Source of the DNA: Prolixibacteraceae bacterium UBA6029
GTDB taxonomy: Bacteria > Bacteroidota > Bacteroidia > Bacteroidales > Prolixibacteraceae
Length of the DNA: 64,000 nucleotides
NCBI GenBank assembly: GCA_002429385.1
Contig: DIZL01000001.1
Coordinates: forward strand, 4,795-68,794
Direction: 5' to 3'
A model generated the notes under the pieces. The model worked only from the letters and a program-made list of their open reading frames with translations. It did not search any database and had not been told where the DNA came from. A program made the position numbers and the translations under genes. This document shows positions 1 to 9,031 of this stretch, one piece after another. Every line of letters starts with the position of its first letter. Within the stretch, counting starts at the first letter, position 1.

Positions 1-2
1 GG

Positions 3-149
3 TTAAATATAAGCCTTGATACGACCCTGGTAGCAGGCAGGTTCAAAGGGAGTCCCTTCTTGGAAGCTGGCCGTTTAATTTTTGATTCAGGTGAAAGGAT
101 TTTCTTTGGAAGCAGAATTCAGGACCGAAGAGTAAACAGTGTTAACTAA
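3..149 (+). CDS. C-terminal fragment of an unidentified protein (cut by window edge)
   Basis: An open frame runs from the window edge to a TAA at 147-149 and encodes about 48 residues (ending QDRRVNSVN). The composition, with alternating hydrophobic and charged residues plus GRF, GRL and GSR turns, suggests a beta-rich C-terminus, but I do not recognise the family. The reading could be fortuitous because only the tail is visible. It is followed by about 150 bp of AT-rich DNA holding the promoter of the next operon. Confidence 0.4.
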   Translation, partial: LNISLDTTLVAGRFKGSPFLEAGRLIFDSGERIFFGSRIQDRRVNSVN

Positions 150-231
150 AAGGTAATGAATTTATTCCGGTTAGGATTTTAAAGTACTAAACATTTTTCT
201 GGAGCAATTCATTAAAATAATTACCAAATAA

Positions 232-264
232 TTTGGTGATTTAATTTAAATAGTGTCTCTTTGT
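232..264 (+). promoter_or_regulatory. Candidate promoter of the ABC/GntR operon
   Basis: A TTTG at 232-235 lies 21 bp before TCTCTTTG at 257-264. This is one base off the Bacteroidota -7 consensus TAnnTTTG with a -33 TTTG. The expected transcription start falls inside the palindrome at 263-284. Confidence 0.4.
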
Positions 265-284
265 GTCATAGATCACTATGACAC
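263..284. promoter_or_regulatory. Palindromic operator, probable GntR (YtrA-type) binding site
   Basis: GTGTCATA-N6-TATGACAC is a perfect 8-bp inverted repeat centred on the expected transcription start and 15 bp before the chosen ATG (299). The operon it heads encodes a YtrA-type GntR repressor (1917-2294), and GntR sites are typically GT...AC-bounded palindromes. Autoregulation is inferred. Confidence 0.5.
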
Positions 285-298
285 TAAACCTCTTGATC

Positions 299-1117
299 AT
301 GATTTCAATTCATCAATTAACTTTTCACTACAGGAAACAACCTGCTTTGTTTACCGATCTGTCGTTTCAGCAGGCGAGCGGAAGCATCACCGGACTGCTT
401 GGTAAAAACGGCGCCGGGAAATCGACCCTGTTAAAACTAATGGCCGGTTTACTGAAACCTCTGCAGGGACAATTGACCATCAACAGCTATGTGCCTTTCG
501 ACCGGTATCCCGACTTTTTGGCTGATCTGTTTATGGTTCCCGAAGAATTTTCGTTTCCCCCGGTAAGTATTGATCGGTATATTAAAGCGACTGCACCGCT
601 CTACCCCAAGTTTGGAAAAGAAAAGATGGATCAGATTTTAAAGGAATTTGAACTTGACCGCAAGAAGAACATTAGCAGTCTGTCGCATGGTCAGCGCAAA
701 AAGTTCCTGATTGCCTTTGCACTGGCAACCAATTGCCGTCTGTTGATACTGGACGAACCGACCAATGGTCTGGATATTCCTTCCAAAAGTTTATTCCGAA
801 AAGTGCTGGTTAGTTCGGTGACTGATGAACAGTTGGTGCTGATTTCGACGCATCAGGTCAAGGACATCGAAACCATTATCGACAAAATTGTGGTACTCGA
901 TGAAGGCGAGATAGTCTTTAACGAAGACCTTGAAGATATCAGCCGTAAATGGCAGTTTAAAACGGTAGCCAGCCTTTCAGGAATCGAAGAACCGATCTAT
1001 CAGGAAAAATACCCCGGGGGATACCGTATTCTCTGTCGGGCAGGAGATGAAGATGAATCGGACATCGATATTGAACTTCTTTTTAATGCCATTGTGAATA
1101 AAGCCTCTTTAAACTAG
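299..1117 (+). CDS. ABC transporter ATP-binding protein
   Basis: ATPase subunit of an ABC-2 type exporter, 272 residues from the ATG at 299. Visible motifs are Walker A GKNGAGKST (about residues 36-44), signature LSHGQRKK, Walker B LLILDEPTNGLD and the switch histidine in ISTHQ. The tail after the NBD is short and of unknown role. An in-frame ATG at 278 lies inside an operator-like palindrome, so 299 is preferred. The permease gene follows after 6 bp and a GntR regulator follows that, the usual layout of YtrA-controlled exporters. Substrate unknown; in this class, envelope-stress or antimicrobial-peptide export is common. Confidence 0.9.
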   Translation: MISIHQLTFHYRKQPALFTDLSFQQASGSITGLLGKNGAGKSTLLKLMAGLLKPLQGQLTINSYVPFDRYPDFLADLFMVPEEFSFPPVSIDRYIKATAPLYPKFGKEKMDQILKEFELDRKKNISSLSHGQRKKFLIAFALATNCRLLILDEPTNGLDIPSKSLFRKVLVSSVTDEQLVLISTHQVKDIETIIDKIVVLDEGEIVFNEDLEDISRKWQFKTVASLSGIEEPIYQEKYPGGYRILCRAGDEDESDIDIELLFNAIVNKASLN

Positions 1118-1123
1118 AAAGTC

Positions 1124-1915
1124 ATGAAACAAAATAAATACTTCAGTCCGGGACGTTTCATCCGCTTGTTAAAAAACGATTGGTTAATCAACCAAAGGAC
1201 TTACCTGTTTACCCCGATCGCGATAGGTATAGCAATCTATGCGCTGATGTTTTTTATAATGATCACCTCCAAACATATTACCACAGGTCAATATACAGTT
1301 TTTTTTGTCTTTTATCTTCTGATGGTTGGAGCGGTCGTTGGCACTGCCTTCCCGGGTCTGCACAGTCGTGTAAAAACGTTTAGTTACCTGATTACTCCGG
1401 GATCAACCTTTGAGAAATATTTGGTTCAATTTATGATGCGGATTGTAATTTTCTTCCCTGTCGCACTGGTAATCTTTTGGCTCAGCGCACATCTGGCAAA
1501 AGCATCTTCCATGGTTGTTGACCCGGGTATCGGTATTGATCCTGCCATATACATTGCTGACTTTCATTATGACAATTTTTTTGGACTTTTATATCATCGT
1601 GATTTGCTCCCAACCATACTCTCCATAGTTTCCTATGCCACATTGCTTTTTGCGGGTTCAGTATTTTTTACCCGGGTTGCATTCGTCAAAACACTGATTC
1701 TTATCAAAGTTATTGCAATTTCATTGTTGTTATGGTTCCTATTGCTCTCCTATATCTTCTTTCCTATTGAAACGCACGGGATTAAATTGGGTATCCCATC
1801 TTATGCAATAGGTGATATTGATAATTTTAAAGTGTTTCTCTATTGCTGGGGCGGACTCTCCTGGATATTCTTTCTGCCACTGGCTTATTTCAAACTTAAA
1901 GAAAAAGAGGCCTAA
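1124..1915 (+). CDS. ABC transporter permease (ABC-2 type)
   Basis: A 263-residue integral membrane protein with about six hydrophobic segments (roughly residues 28-50, 58-80, 100-122, 165-185, 190-213 and 236-256) and a basic C-terminus. It lies 6 bp after the ATPase gene 299-1117 and 1 bp before the GntR gene, so the three are co-transcribed. It is assigned as the membrane partner of the upstream ATPase from context and topology; no substrate-specific motif is seen. Confidence 0.8.
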   Translation: MKQNKYFSPGRFIRLLKNDWLINQRTYLFTPIAIGIAIYALMFFIMITSKHITTGQYTVFFVFYLLMVGAVVGTAFPGLHSRVKTFSYLITPGSTFEKYLVQFMMRIVIFFPVALVIFWLSAHLAKASSMVVDPGIGIDPAIYIADFHYDNFFGLLYHRDLLPTILSIVSYATLLFAGSVFFTRVAFVKTLILIKVIAISLLLWFLLLSYIFFPIETHGIKLGIPSYAIGDIDNFKVFLYCWGGLSWIFFLPLAYFKLKEKEA

Positions 1916-1916
1916 A

Positions 1917-2294
1917 ATGGACTTTAAATCATCCAAGGGGATATTTCTTCAGATCGCCGACAACCTGTGCCACCAGATCCTGGAAGGACAGCTCAAGCCG
2001 GGTGACCGTGTGCCTTCGGTGCGCGATCTTGCTGCAGAGTTTGAGGTGAACAGGAACACGGTCATGCGAACTTATACCAACCTTCAGGAGGCAGGCATTT
2101 TCGACAACAAACGGGGAATTGGATTCTTCATTTCAGAAAATGCAGATGAGTTGGTCAGGGCCACTGAAAGAGCAAATTTCTTCAGTCACGAATTGCCTGA
2201 TTTCATTCAGAAAGTAAAATTACTCAAACTGAACTCAAACGATTTAACTGAACTGGTAACTGAAATAAAAAACAATGATCATGAAAACAAGTAA
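1917..2294 (+). CDS. GntR-family transcriptional regulator (YtrA subfamily)
   Basis: A 125-residue repressor with an N-terminal winged helix-turn-helix (about residues 10-75; motif PGDRVPSVRDLAAEFEVNRN) and only a short helical tail instead of an effector domain, which defines the YtrA subgroup. The frame stays open upstream to 1812, but the ATG at 1917 starts directly at the conserved N-terminus and abuts the permease stop. YtrA-type regulators normally repress the ABC exporter operon in which they lie; the palindrome at 263-284 is the likely target. Confidence 0.9.
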   Translation: MDFKSSKGIFLQIADNLCHQILEGQLKPGDRVPSVRDLAAEFEVNRNTVMRTYTNLQEAGIFDNKRGIGFFISENADELVRATERANFFSHELPDFIQKVKLLKLNSNDLTELVTEIKNNDHENK

Positions 2295-2961
2295 ATTCAT
2301 AAGCATATCCTATCTTATTTTCCTTTTTGGGGGAATCTTTGTTCTTTTTCTGGCAGCGAAGATTCATTCGAACCATGAAGATGCGATTAACTGGACCTGG
2401 CAGGAAAAAGCATTGAAGTCCTTTTCGATAGTGGTAGCCGGTCCGGGGGCTGAATTCACGTTGAAAGACGCTCAATACCCTCGAATTGGATTGTCCTTTC
2501 AGAAAGGGGATACCTGCCTTTTTCCTTCCTATGGCATTCGAAACGACACCCTTTTCGTGTATTCCTATTCAGGGAAAGTAAAACCTAAAGTATTGACAAT
2601 ATTCTGTTCGGGAATAAAAACTATTGTGGGGAAAGAAAACTCAACAATCTTGATGGAACAATTTCGGGATGATTCTTTAGTAGTGAAGCTGGAAAAAGCA
2701 AAATTTCGATATTTTCCCAATAATGCAAACCTGAATAGGTTTTCAATGATTCTACTGGCGAGTCAGTCGAATATAAACATTGGAGCTGCAAACTTTAATA
2801 TGCTTGAGGTTAATTTAAAACAATCCCAGTTGACCGGCAGGACTATGTCAGTTCACAGTTTATCAGGAGTGTTGAATGATCACTCGTCACTTGTGATGGG
2901 TCATACGAACAAGATCAGGCTGGACGCCGATTCGACCAGCACCTACCATGTGTTCAAATAA
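2281..2961 (+). CDS. Membrane-anchored protein of unknown function, possibly DUF2807-like
   Basis: About 226 residues. One N-terminal hydrophobic segment (about residues 7-27) is followed by an extracytoplasmic, beta-rich region with repeated short strands and Ser/Asn-rich turns in the C-terminal half (SQSNINIGAANFNMLEVNL, SQLTGRTMSVHSLSG). This pattern recalls the beta-helical auto-transporter adhesin head-like (DUF2807) domain often found with Bacteroidota GntR/ABC operons, but the match is by eye. It overlaps the GntR gene by 14 bp (ATG at 2275 or 2281), so it is translated as part of the operon. A terminator-like hairpin follows at 2985-3018. Confidence 0.65.
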   Translation: MKTSKFISISYLIFLFGGIFVLFLAAKIHSNHEDAINWTWQEKALKSFSIVVAGPGAEFTLKDAQYPRIGLSFQKGDTCLFPSYGIRNDTLFVYSYSGKVKPKVLTIFCSGIKTIVGKENSTILMEQFRDDSLVVKLEKAKFRYFPNNANLNRFSMILLASQSNINIGAANFNMLEVNLKQSQLTGRTMSVHSLSGVLNDHSSLVMGHTNKIRLDADSTSTYHVFK

Positions 2962-2984
2962 AGTCTATGATTCATGAGGAGGAG

Positions 2985-3018
2985 GGTTGAATGTTTCGTC
3001 ACTACATTCAACCTTTTT
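2985..3018 (+). terminator. Rho-independent terminator of the GntR operon
   Basis: GGTTGAATGT and ACATTCAACC form a perfect 10-bp stem around a 9-nt loop, followed directly by TTTTT. Confidence 0.75.
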
Positions 3019-3147
3019 GTCGGTAAAATAGACCTGTTGATCGGGATGTGTTGGAGAATATGTTCAAAAATAGTACTTTGGTTCGTTAAGTTGATTAAAC
3101 CTATTGAAAGAAATCTAGTCATAGACCCGTGAACTAACTATTGCAAT

Positions 3148-4041
3148 GTGAAGATAACTATCGAGAACCTAAATAAAGTCTATCCAAACGGTAACCAGGC
3201 CCTCAGGGATATCAATCTTGAAATCAATAATGGCATGTTCGGACTGCTGGGCCCAAACGGGGCAGGCAAATCGAGCCTGATGCGCATTCTGGTCACCCTC
3301 ATGCAGCCTTCTTCAGGAAAAGTAATTATGAATGGCTATGATCTGACCCGCGACAGGGATAAGATCAGGGGCATGCTGGGTTACCTTCCGCAGGATTTCC
3401 GCTTCTTCTCACACTTGAAAACATACGAATTTCTGGACTATGCAGCCCGGCTGGCAGGAATGAAGGATTCGAAAACGCGCCGTCTTGCAGTGGATAAAAT
3501 GCTTGAGGAAGTTGGTTTGTTTGAAGCCCGTGACCGCCAGGCCAATAAGCTTTCAGGAGGGATGAAGCGTCGTCTGGGTATTGCCCAGGCGCTGATCAAC
3601 GAGCCAAAAATAATCATTGTTGACGAACCAACAACAGGGCTTGACCCTGAAGAACGTATCCGTTTCAGGAACCTGCTTTCGACTATTTCTACCCAGGATG
3701 TCATTATTATTCTTTCGACCCACATTGTAGGCGACATTTCAAGTTCGTGTACCGATATGGCCCTGCTTAACCAGGGAGGACTGGCATTCACCGGGTCGCC
3801 CGATGAACTGGTCACCCGTGCCGAAGGGAAAGTATGGCTCATACAAGCCACCGAAGCCGAATATCTGGAGATCAACGAAAAATATCCGGTGATCTCGAAT
3901 GTGCCCACCAGCAAGGGTTGGGAAATTCAGGTAGTGAGCGATTCGATCAATGGTTACAGCGGTGAAAATATCGCCCCGAACCTGGAGCATGCCTATGTGT
4001 ATTTTATGGAAAGCAACTTAAACCAATGGACAGCCATATAA
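3148..4041 (+). CDS. ABC transporter ATP-binding protein
   Basis: ATPase of an ABC-2 type exporter, 297 residues. Walker A GPNGAGKSS (about 35-43), Q-loop LPQDF, signature LSGGMKRR, Walker B IIIVDEPTTGLD and H-loop LSTHIV are intact. The start is GTG at 3148; no ATG is available in frame upstream. It is clearly paralogous to the ABC domain fused to the RND protein at 13540-18252: both share the block ERIRFRNLL after Walker B and the sequence DISSSC after the H-loop. The partner permease begins 10 bp downstream. Substrate unknown. Confidence 0.9.
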   Translation: MKITIENLNKVYPNGNQALRDINLEINNGMFGLLGPNGAGKSSLMRILVTLMQPSSGKVIMNGYDLTRDRDKIRGMLGYLPQDFRFFSHLKTYEFLDYAARLAGMKDSKTRRLAVDKMLEEVGLFEARDRQANKLSGGMKRRLGIAQALINEPKIIIVDEPTTGLDPEERIRFRNLLSTISTQDVIIILSTHIVGDISSSCTDMALLNQGGLAFTGSPDELVTRAEGKVWLIQATEAEYLEINEKYPVISNVPTSKGWEIQVVSDSINGYSGENIAPNLEHAYVYFMESNLNQWTAI

Positions 4042-4051
4042 ACCTGAATAA

Positions 4052-7000
4052 ATGAACCCTCTTCATAATACCTTATCCATTGCCAAATATGAAATAACTA
4101 CACTTCTCAGAAGCTGGTTCTTCCGCATCTTTGCTATTCTGGCCATACTTGTTATGTTCTTTTTTAACCTGGGCACCCTGATCATCGACAGTAACTGGAA
4201 CATGAAAGCCATTTCTTCGGTGATTCCGTATGTCAACCTGTTGATGCTAAACATCGTTCAGGCTATTATCTGCATATTTCTGGCCTCCGACTTCCTGAAA
4301 CGGGATAAAAAGCTGGATACGACGGATGTAATCTATATCCGCTCGATGTCGAATGGCGAATATGTAGCCGGGAAAACCATTGGGAATATTGTTGTATTCA
4401 TCATCCTGAATATGATCATTCTCTCTGAAGCATTGATTTTTAATTTGATCGCTGAAGGGGTAACCGTCAACTGGCTTGCCTATCTGAGCTATTTCCTGAT
4501 CATCAGTTTGCCGACGCTTATATTCATCCTCGGGCTGTCGTTTTTCGTAATGAGTATGCTGAAGAACCAGGCCATCACATTTATCCTTTTGCTGGGCTAT
4601 GTGGCCATTACGGTGTTCTACCTCAATACCAAATACTACTTCCTGTTCGACTACATGTCGTTCAGTATTCCATTGCTGAACTCCGATTTTATTGGCTTTG
4701 GAAACCTCCCGGCAATCCTTGTTCACCGGGGAATGTATGCTTGTTTTGGCATTGCGTTTATTTTCCTGACTGTATCGCTTCTTAAGCGTTTACCGCAAAG
4801 TCCATTCAGCAACAGGATTACACTGATCCCTGCCCTGCTTTTCTTCCTTGCCGGAATTTGGCTTGGGGACATCCATGTTTCCACATTTGTGATGAACCAA
4901 AAGTTAAGGGAAAACATACGGACGATCAATGATGCCAACCAGACAGCACCGAGATTAAACGTTGAATCCTACCACATTGACCTTACTCACAAGGGAAGCA
5001 GCATTGAGGTGGTGGCGAAATTAAAGGTAAGCAATCCGCACAAGGAAACAGCCGATCATTTTGTATTCTGCCTGAATCCCGGCTTGACGGTAAATAAGGT
5101 TACTTTCAACGGCCATGATGTGACCTCCAAACGGGAGGTGCAACTGATTGAGCTGTCGGGAACAAAGCTGGAGCCCGGCGAAAGCGCTGAACTTGAATTT
5201 GATTATACCGGGAGCCTGAATGAAGCGGCCAGTTACCTTGATGTGGATGACAAGACCATTCAGGAAGCCTATAAAGCATTCATGTTCAATATCGACAAAC
5301 GATCGGCCATTGTTACTCCTGACTATGTATTGCTGACCCGTGAATGCAACTGGTACCCCATTGCAGGGACGAGCTTTGGCAAGCAAAGTAAACAATGGAT
5401 GGAAAAGCAATTCAGTAATTATGAGCTAACCGTGAAAACAAAACCCGGGCTTACTGCCATTTCACAAGGCAAGCCGGAAGTAAAAGACGGGACATTTCAA
5501 TTTACCAATAAACACAATTTGCCACAGATATCGCTTGTAATCGGGAACTATACCCAGGAAACAGGTAAAATTGATGGTCTTGAATTCAGCCTTTACCATC
5601 ATCCTCAACATGATTATTTTCTTAAATTCCTTAAACCGATCAAGGATACTATTCCAACCCTGATTGCCACAGCCTTAAAAGACTACGAGCGAAAGATCGA
5701 CATGTTCTATCCGTTTGACCGGTTTACAGTTGTTGAAGTTCCGGCGCAGTTTTATTCCTATCCGCGTACCTTAATCGGGGAGCGCGAAGAGGTTCAGCCT
5801 GAAACCATTCTTTTTCCTGAAAAGGGATTGCTGATCAACGAGGCTGATTTCGAAGGGAGCATCAAACGAATGGAACGCTGGGGGGGCAGGGGCGGAAACG
5901 TTCAGTCGACTCCGGAAGAGAAAAAAATAATGGCATTCAATAATTTCCTGTCGCTCTTTACACAGGCAGCAGCGAGACCTGATTTCAGTCAAAATCAGGG
6001 ACAGGTTCAGGTGACAGAAAAGGCTAATCCCCTGTACTTTTTTCCTCTGTTTTATAATCATGCCTATTATATAGGGTCAGACAAATGGCCCATCACGGAC
6101 CGTATTTTCGAAGCCTATCTTAAAAAGTCAACAGAATCGGGAGCGCAAGGCTTTGCCCGCGATATGCAGGGAATGACGGAAGACGAACAGGCCAATCTGG
6201 CTTTACTGGATCATTCGTTTGCCGAACTGCTTGATGATCCTTCAAGAGTGCAGATAATCGATAATGTGATTCAATTAAAAGGACTGACACTTTTTTCAAT
6301 TATCAAGCGCAAGTCAGGTGATGAAGCATTCAACGATTTTATGTTTAATTTTCTCAAAAGCACTAAGTTCAAGGCCGCTACCATCGAAGATTTTAATACA
6401 CGTATACAAAGTCAATTTAATACCGATCTGCTTCCATACATGGAGAAATGGTTCCGAAGCAAAGACTTGCCCGGATACCTGATCGGCAGCATGAAAGCAG
6501 TAAATGTTTTGGACGGCGATCGTTTGAAGACTATGGTAAAATTCAAAATTACCAACACCGAGAAGTCTGAAGGAATTGTATCGGCTCAATTCCGGCTTGG
6601 AGAAGGTGGCGGACCCGGACGCGGACGTTTTGGCGGCGGAGGGGCTAACATGGAAACCGTCGAGAAGTTGTTGTATCTGGAAGGTAATCAAACCAAGGAG
6701 GTGAGTTACCTGCTCGATGGCACACCCCGTAACATCACTATAAACACCCTTGCATCCAGAAATATTCCTTCGGAATTAAGGCTTCCGCTCGATAACATTG
6801 AACAGGACACCAAAGCCATTCCTTTTGAAGGGGAGAAAGTATCGGATTCACCGGTGCTTCTTGCTGAAAAAGGGGAATTCATTTGTGATGATGAAGATCC
6901 ATCCTTCAAGTTTACCCAAACCGAAGATTTCAGCCTATTGCAAAGATTGCTGATTAAGGAAGAAGTGAATAAGGACCGGTTTATCGGGTTTAACACCTGG

Positions 7001-7390
7001 CATGCCCCCCGTACCTGGAGGGCAACCACAAATAGTTCATATTTCGGAAAGTTCATCCGCTCGGCTCATTACGTACGGTCGGGAGATGGAAAGAAAAAGG
7101 CAACCTGGAACATTGCGATCAAAGGAAACGGAACCTATGAAGTGTTCACCTACATGACCAGGAACAGGCGTGGGCGCCGGGACAACCAGGATGCCGCCGG
7201 ACAGTATACCTATGTGATTAACCACAGTTCAGGAAAAGAAGAAGTTGTGCTTGACCTCAAAACGGTAGATGATGGATGGAACAGCCTGGGATCGTTCTAT
7301 TTTACTGGTGATACGGTGAAAGTTGAATTGGGGAATAAATCGGCAGCCCAGGTAGTTGTGGCCGATGCAATAAAACTGGTGAAACAATAA
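4052..7390 (+). CDS. ABC permease fused to M1-peptidase-like domain and C-terminal golvesin-like domain
   Basis: 1112 residues. The N-terminal third is an ABC-2 permease with about six or seven helices (roughly 20-290). Residues about 290-800 resemble the beta-sandwich and helical parts of the M1 aminopeptidase domain seen in ABC permease/M1 fusions, but no HExxH zinc motif occurs anywhere in the protein, so peptidase activity is unlikely. A Gly-rich linker (GEGGGPGRGRFGGGG, near 850) precedes a C-terminal beta domain ending DGWNSLGSFYF...ADAIKLV, typical of golvesin/Xly-like modules. Translationally linked to the ATPase 3148-4041 (10-bp gap). Function probably export or envelope remodelling; the substrate is not visible. 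Confidence 0.8.
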   Translation: MNPLHNTLSIAKYEITTLLRSWFFRIFAILAILVMFFFNLGTLIIDSNWNMKAISSVIPYVNLLMLNIVQAIICIFLASDFLKRDKKLDTTDVIYIRSMSNGEYVAGKTIGNIVVFIILNMIILSEALIFNLIAEGVTVNWLAYLSYFLIISLPTLIFILGLSFFVMSMLKNQAITFILLLGYVAITVFYLNTKYYFLFDYMSFSIPLLNSDFIGFGNLPAILVHRGMYACFGIAFIFLTVSLLKRLPQSPFSNRITLIPALLFFLAGIWLGDIHVSTFVMNQKLRENIRTINDANQTAPRLNVESYHIDLTHKGSSIEVVAKLKVSNPHKETADHFVFCLNPGLTVNKVTFNGHDVTSKREVQLIELSGTKLEPGESAELEFDYTGSLNEAASYLDVDDKTIQEAYKAFMFNIDKRSAIVTPDYVLLTRECNWYPIAGTSFGKQSKQWMEKQFSNYELTVKTKPGLTAISQGKPEVKDGTFQFTNKHNLPQISLVIGNYTQETGKIDGLEFSLYHHPQHDYFLKFLKPIKDTIPTLIATALKDYERKIDMFYPFDRFTVVEVPAQFYSYPRTLIGEREEVQPETILFPEKGLLINEADFEGSIKRMERWGGRGGNVQSTPEEKKIMAFNNFLSLFTQAAARPDFSQNQGQVQVTEKANPLYFFPLFYNHAYYIGSDKWPITDRIFEAYLKKSTESGAQGFARDMQGMTEDEQANLALLDHSFAELLDDPSRVQIIDNVIQLKGLTLFSIIKRKSGDEAFNDFMFNFLKSTKFKAATIEDFNTRIQSQFNTDLLPYMEKWFRSKDLPGYLIGSMKAVNVLDGDRLKTMVKFKITNTEKSEGIVSAQFRLGEGGGPGRGRFGGGGANMETVEKLLYLEGNQTKEVSYLLDGTPRNITINTLASRNIPSELRLPLDNIEQDTKAIPFEGEKVSDSPVLLAEKGEFICDDEDPSFKFTQTEDFSLLQRLLIKEEVNKDRFIGFNTWHAPRTWRATTNSSYFGKFIRSAHYVRSGDGKKKATWNIAIKGNGTYEVFTYMTRNRRGRRDNQDAAGQYTYVINHSSGKEEVVLDLKTVDDGWNSLGSFYFTGDTVKVELGNKSAAQVVVADAIKLVKQ

Positions 7391-7395
7391 AAAAT

Positions 7396-7497
7396 TAGTC
7401 ATTAATTGTCATTTGTTTCACGTCATTGATTGTCATTACGCAGTGCAAATCAACAATCAATGACTATAAATGACCTAATGACTATTAATGACAAAAA
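7396..7497. repeat. Intergenic GTCATT/AATGAC inverted low-complexity repeat
   Basis: The left half carries four GTCATT units (gtcattaattgtcattt...) and the right half carries their complements (aatgactataaatgac...). A similar arrangement recurs at 25172-25312, and shorter pieces occur at 21630-21715 and 36375-36390. The long frame of the tolC gene reads through it, so the repeat argues for a later tolC start. Confidence 0.55.
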
Positions 7498-7528
7498 TTG
7501 GAAATATAAACCTCATATGATATTCAAT

Positions 7529-9016
7529 ATGCTATTTAAAAAAATCATCCAAAGGGGGCTTCTGCTGATGCTGTTTAGTCAGTTATTTCTTTCGGCAAAT
7601 GCTCAGCAAATTATGACACTCGAAAGTGCGATCGAAACAGGACGTAACAATAGTCCCGACATTCGTCGTTCGCTGCTGAACCTTGAGCGTTCAAAACAAT
7701 CTCTCATAGCACAGAACGCTGCCCTGAAATCTCAGTTTTCGTTAAACCTGACTCCTATCAGTTACGACAAGAATCGTTCGTTTGACAATTTCAATTCAGT
7801 CTGGAATACCAATACCCTGACACAATCATTTGGTACATTTACTGTTGCACAACCTATTTTGCCCACCGACGGAACCATCAGCCTGATCAACCGTTTTGGC
7901 TGGCAGGACAATTTAAGCGAATACAAAGGGAACGTTGAAAACAAGTCATTCAGTAACAATTTATATTTGAGTGTTGACCAGCCAATTTTCACATACAATC
8001 GGACTAAGCTTCAGCTGAAACAGTTGGAACTTGATCTTGAAAATGCGCAGCTTAGTTACGCCATGCAAAAGCTAAATATGGAGAAACAGGTTACCCAGTT
8101 TTTTTACAATGTATACCTGGCACAGATGAAACTGAACGTTTCGCAGGATGAGTTTACCAATACCCAGAAAAGTTATGAGATTACACAAAATAAGGTGACC
8201 GCGGGAATTTCGGCCAAAGAAGAACTTTACCAGGCAGAACTGAACTTTGCAACAGCAAAATCAAATGTTGAAAATGACAGGGTCACCCTTGAAAATGACA
8301 AGGATCTGTTTAAACAATACCTTGGAATGAATATCATGGATGAAATTACCGTAATGACTGATGTTAAGTTTAATCCGGTGGAAGTGGATGTTAACAAAGC
8401 GATTGAATATGGCCAGAGCTCAAGAATGGAATTGCGCCAGCGTGAGATAGATGTCGAAAATTCTGAGTTCACTATGATTCAAACCAAAGCGTTGAATGAA
8501 TTCAAGGGCGATATAAGTTTCTCTGTCGGAATCATAGGTGATAATCAAAAACTACAGGATATTTACCAGACCCCTACAAATAACCCCAGATTTGCAGTAT
8601 CATTTAATATTCCGGTATGGGACTGGGGTCAAAAGAAGGCCAGGATAAAATCGCAGGAAGCCGTGATCCAAACTTCAAATCTGAATCTTGATGAGGAGAA
8701 AAGGCAGATCCTTATTGACGTTAGAAGCGTGTGCCGAAGCCTTCAAAACCAGGTGAACCAGATTGAGATTGCCAAACAAAACGAAAAAAATGCACAATTG
8801 ACCTATGAGATAAACCTGGAACGTTATGCAAACGGCGATTTGACAAGTATGGATCTGAACCTTTTCCAGACACAGCTTTCAACAAAAAAAATGGCTTATG
8901 CACAATCACTGATCGACTATAAAATCCAATTGCTGAATTTGAAAATACAGTCACTTTACGATTTCGAAAAGAATGAAGCCATCGTTCCTGAAAATATTAT
9001 CCATAAGAAAAAATAA
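7529..9016 (+). CDS. TolC-family outer membrane efflux protein
   Basis: About 495 residues from the ATG at 7529, chosen because it starts a normal signal peptide (LLLMLFSQLFLSANAQ, cleavage after AnA); the frame upstream is repeat DNA. Two long helical hairpin halves with alternating coiled-coil and beta strands form the outer membrane/periplasmic tunnel; motifs such as TLESAIETGRNNSPDIRRS and YANGDLTSMDLNLFQTQL are typical of the OEP repeats. Lies directly before the membrane-fusion protein and two RND pumps, for which it supplies the outer-membrane duct. Confidence 0.88.
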   Translation: MLFKKIIQRGLLLMLFSQLFLSANAQQIMTLESAIETGRNNSPDIRRSLLNLERSKQSLIAQNAALKSQFSLNLTPISYDKNRSFDNFNSVWNTNTLTQSFGTFTVAQPILPTDGTISLINRFGWQDNLSEYKGNVENKSFSNNLYLSVDQPIFTYNRTKLQLKQLELDLENAQLSYAMQKLNMEKQVTQFFYNVYLAQMKLNVSQDEFTNTQKSYEITQNKVTAGISAKEELYQAELNFATAKSNVENDRVTLENDKDLFKQYLGMNIMDEITVMTDVKFNPVEVDVNKAIEYGQSSRMELRQREIDVENSEFTMIQTKALNEFKGDISFSVGIIGDNQKLQDIYQTPTNNPRFAVSFNIPVWDWGQKKARIKSQEAVIQTSNLNLDEEKRQILIDVRSVCRSLQNQVNQIEIAKQNEKNAQLTYEINLERYANGDLTSMDLNLFQTQLSTKKMAYAQSLIDYKIQLLNLKIQSLYDFEKNEAIVPENIIHKKK

Positions 9017-9031
9017 AAAACCATACCTGAT

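Noticed and set aside
278..298. Upstream ATG start for the first ABC ATPase
   Set aside because: It lies within the operator-like palindrome and adds residues (TLNLLI) without family similarity; the ATG at 299 starts the conserved domain.
3438..3914. 158-codon frame antisense to the ABC ATPase
   Set aside because: Shadow of a strongly conserved coding frame on the other strand.
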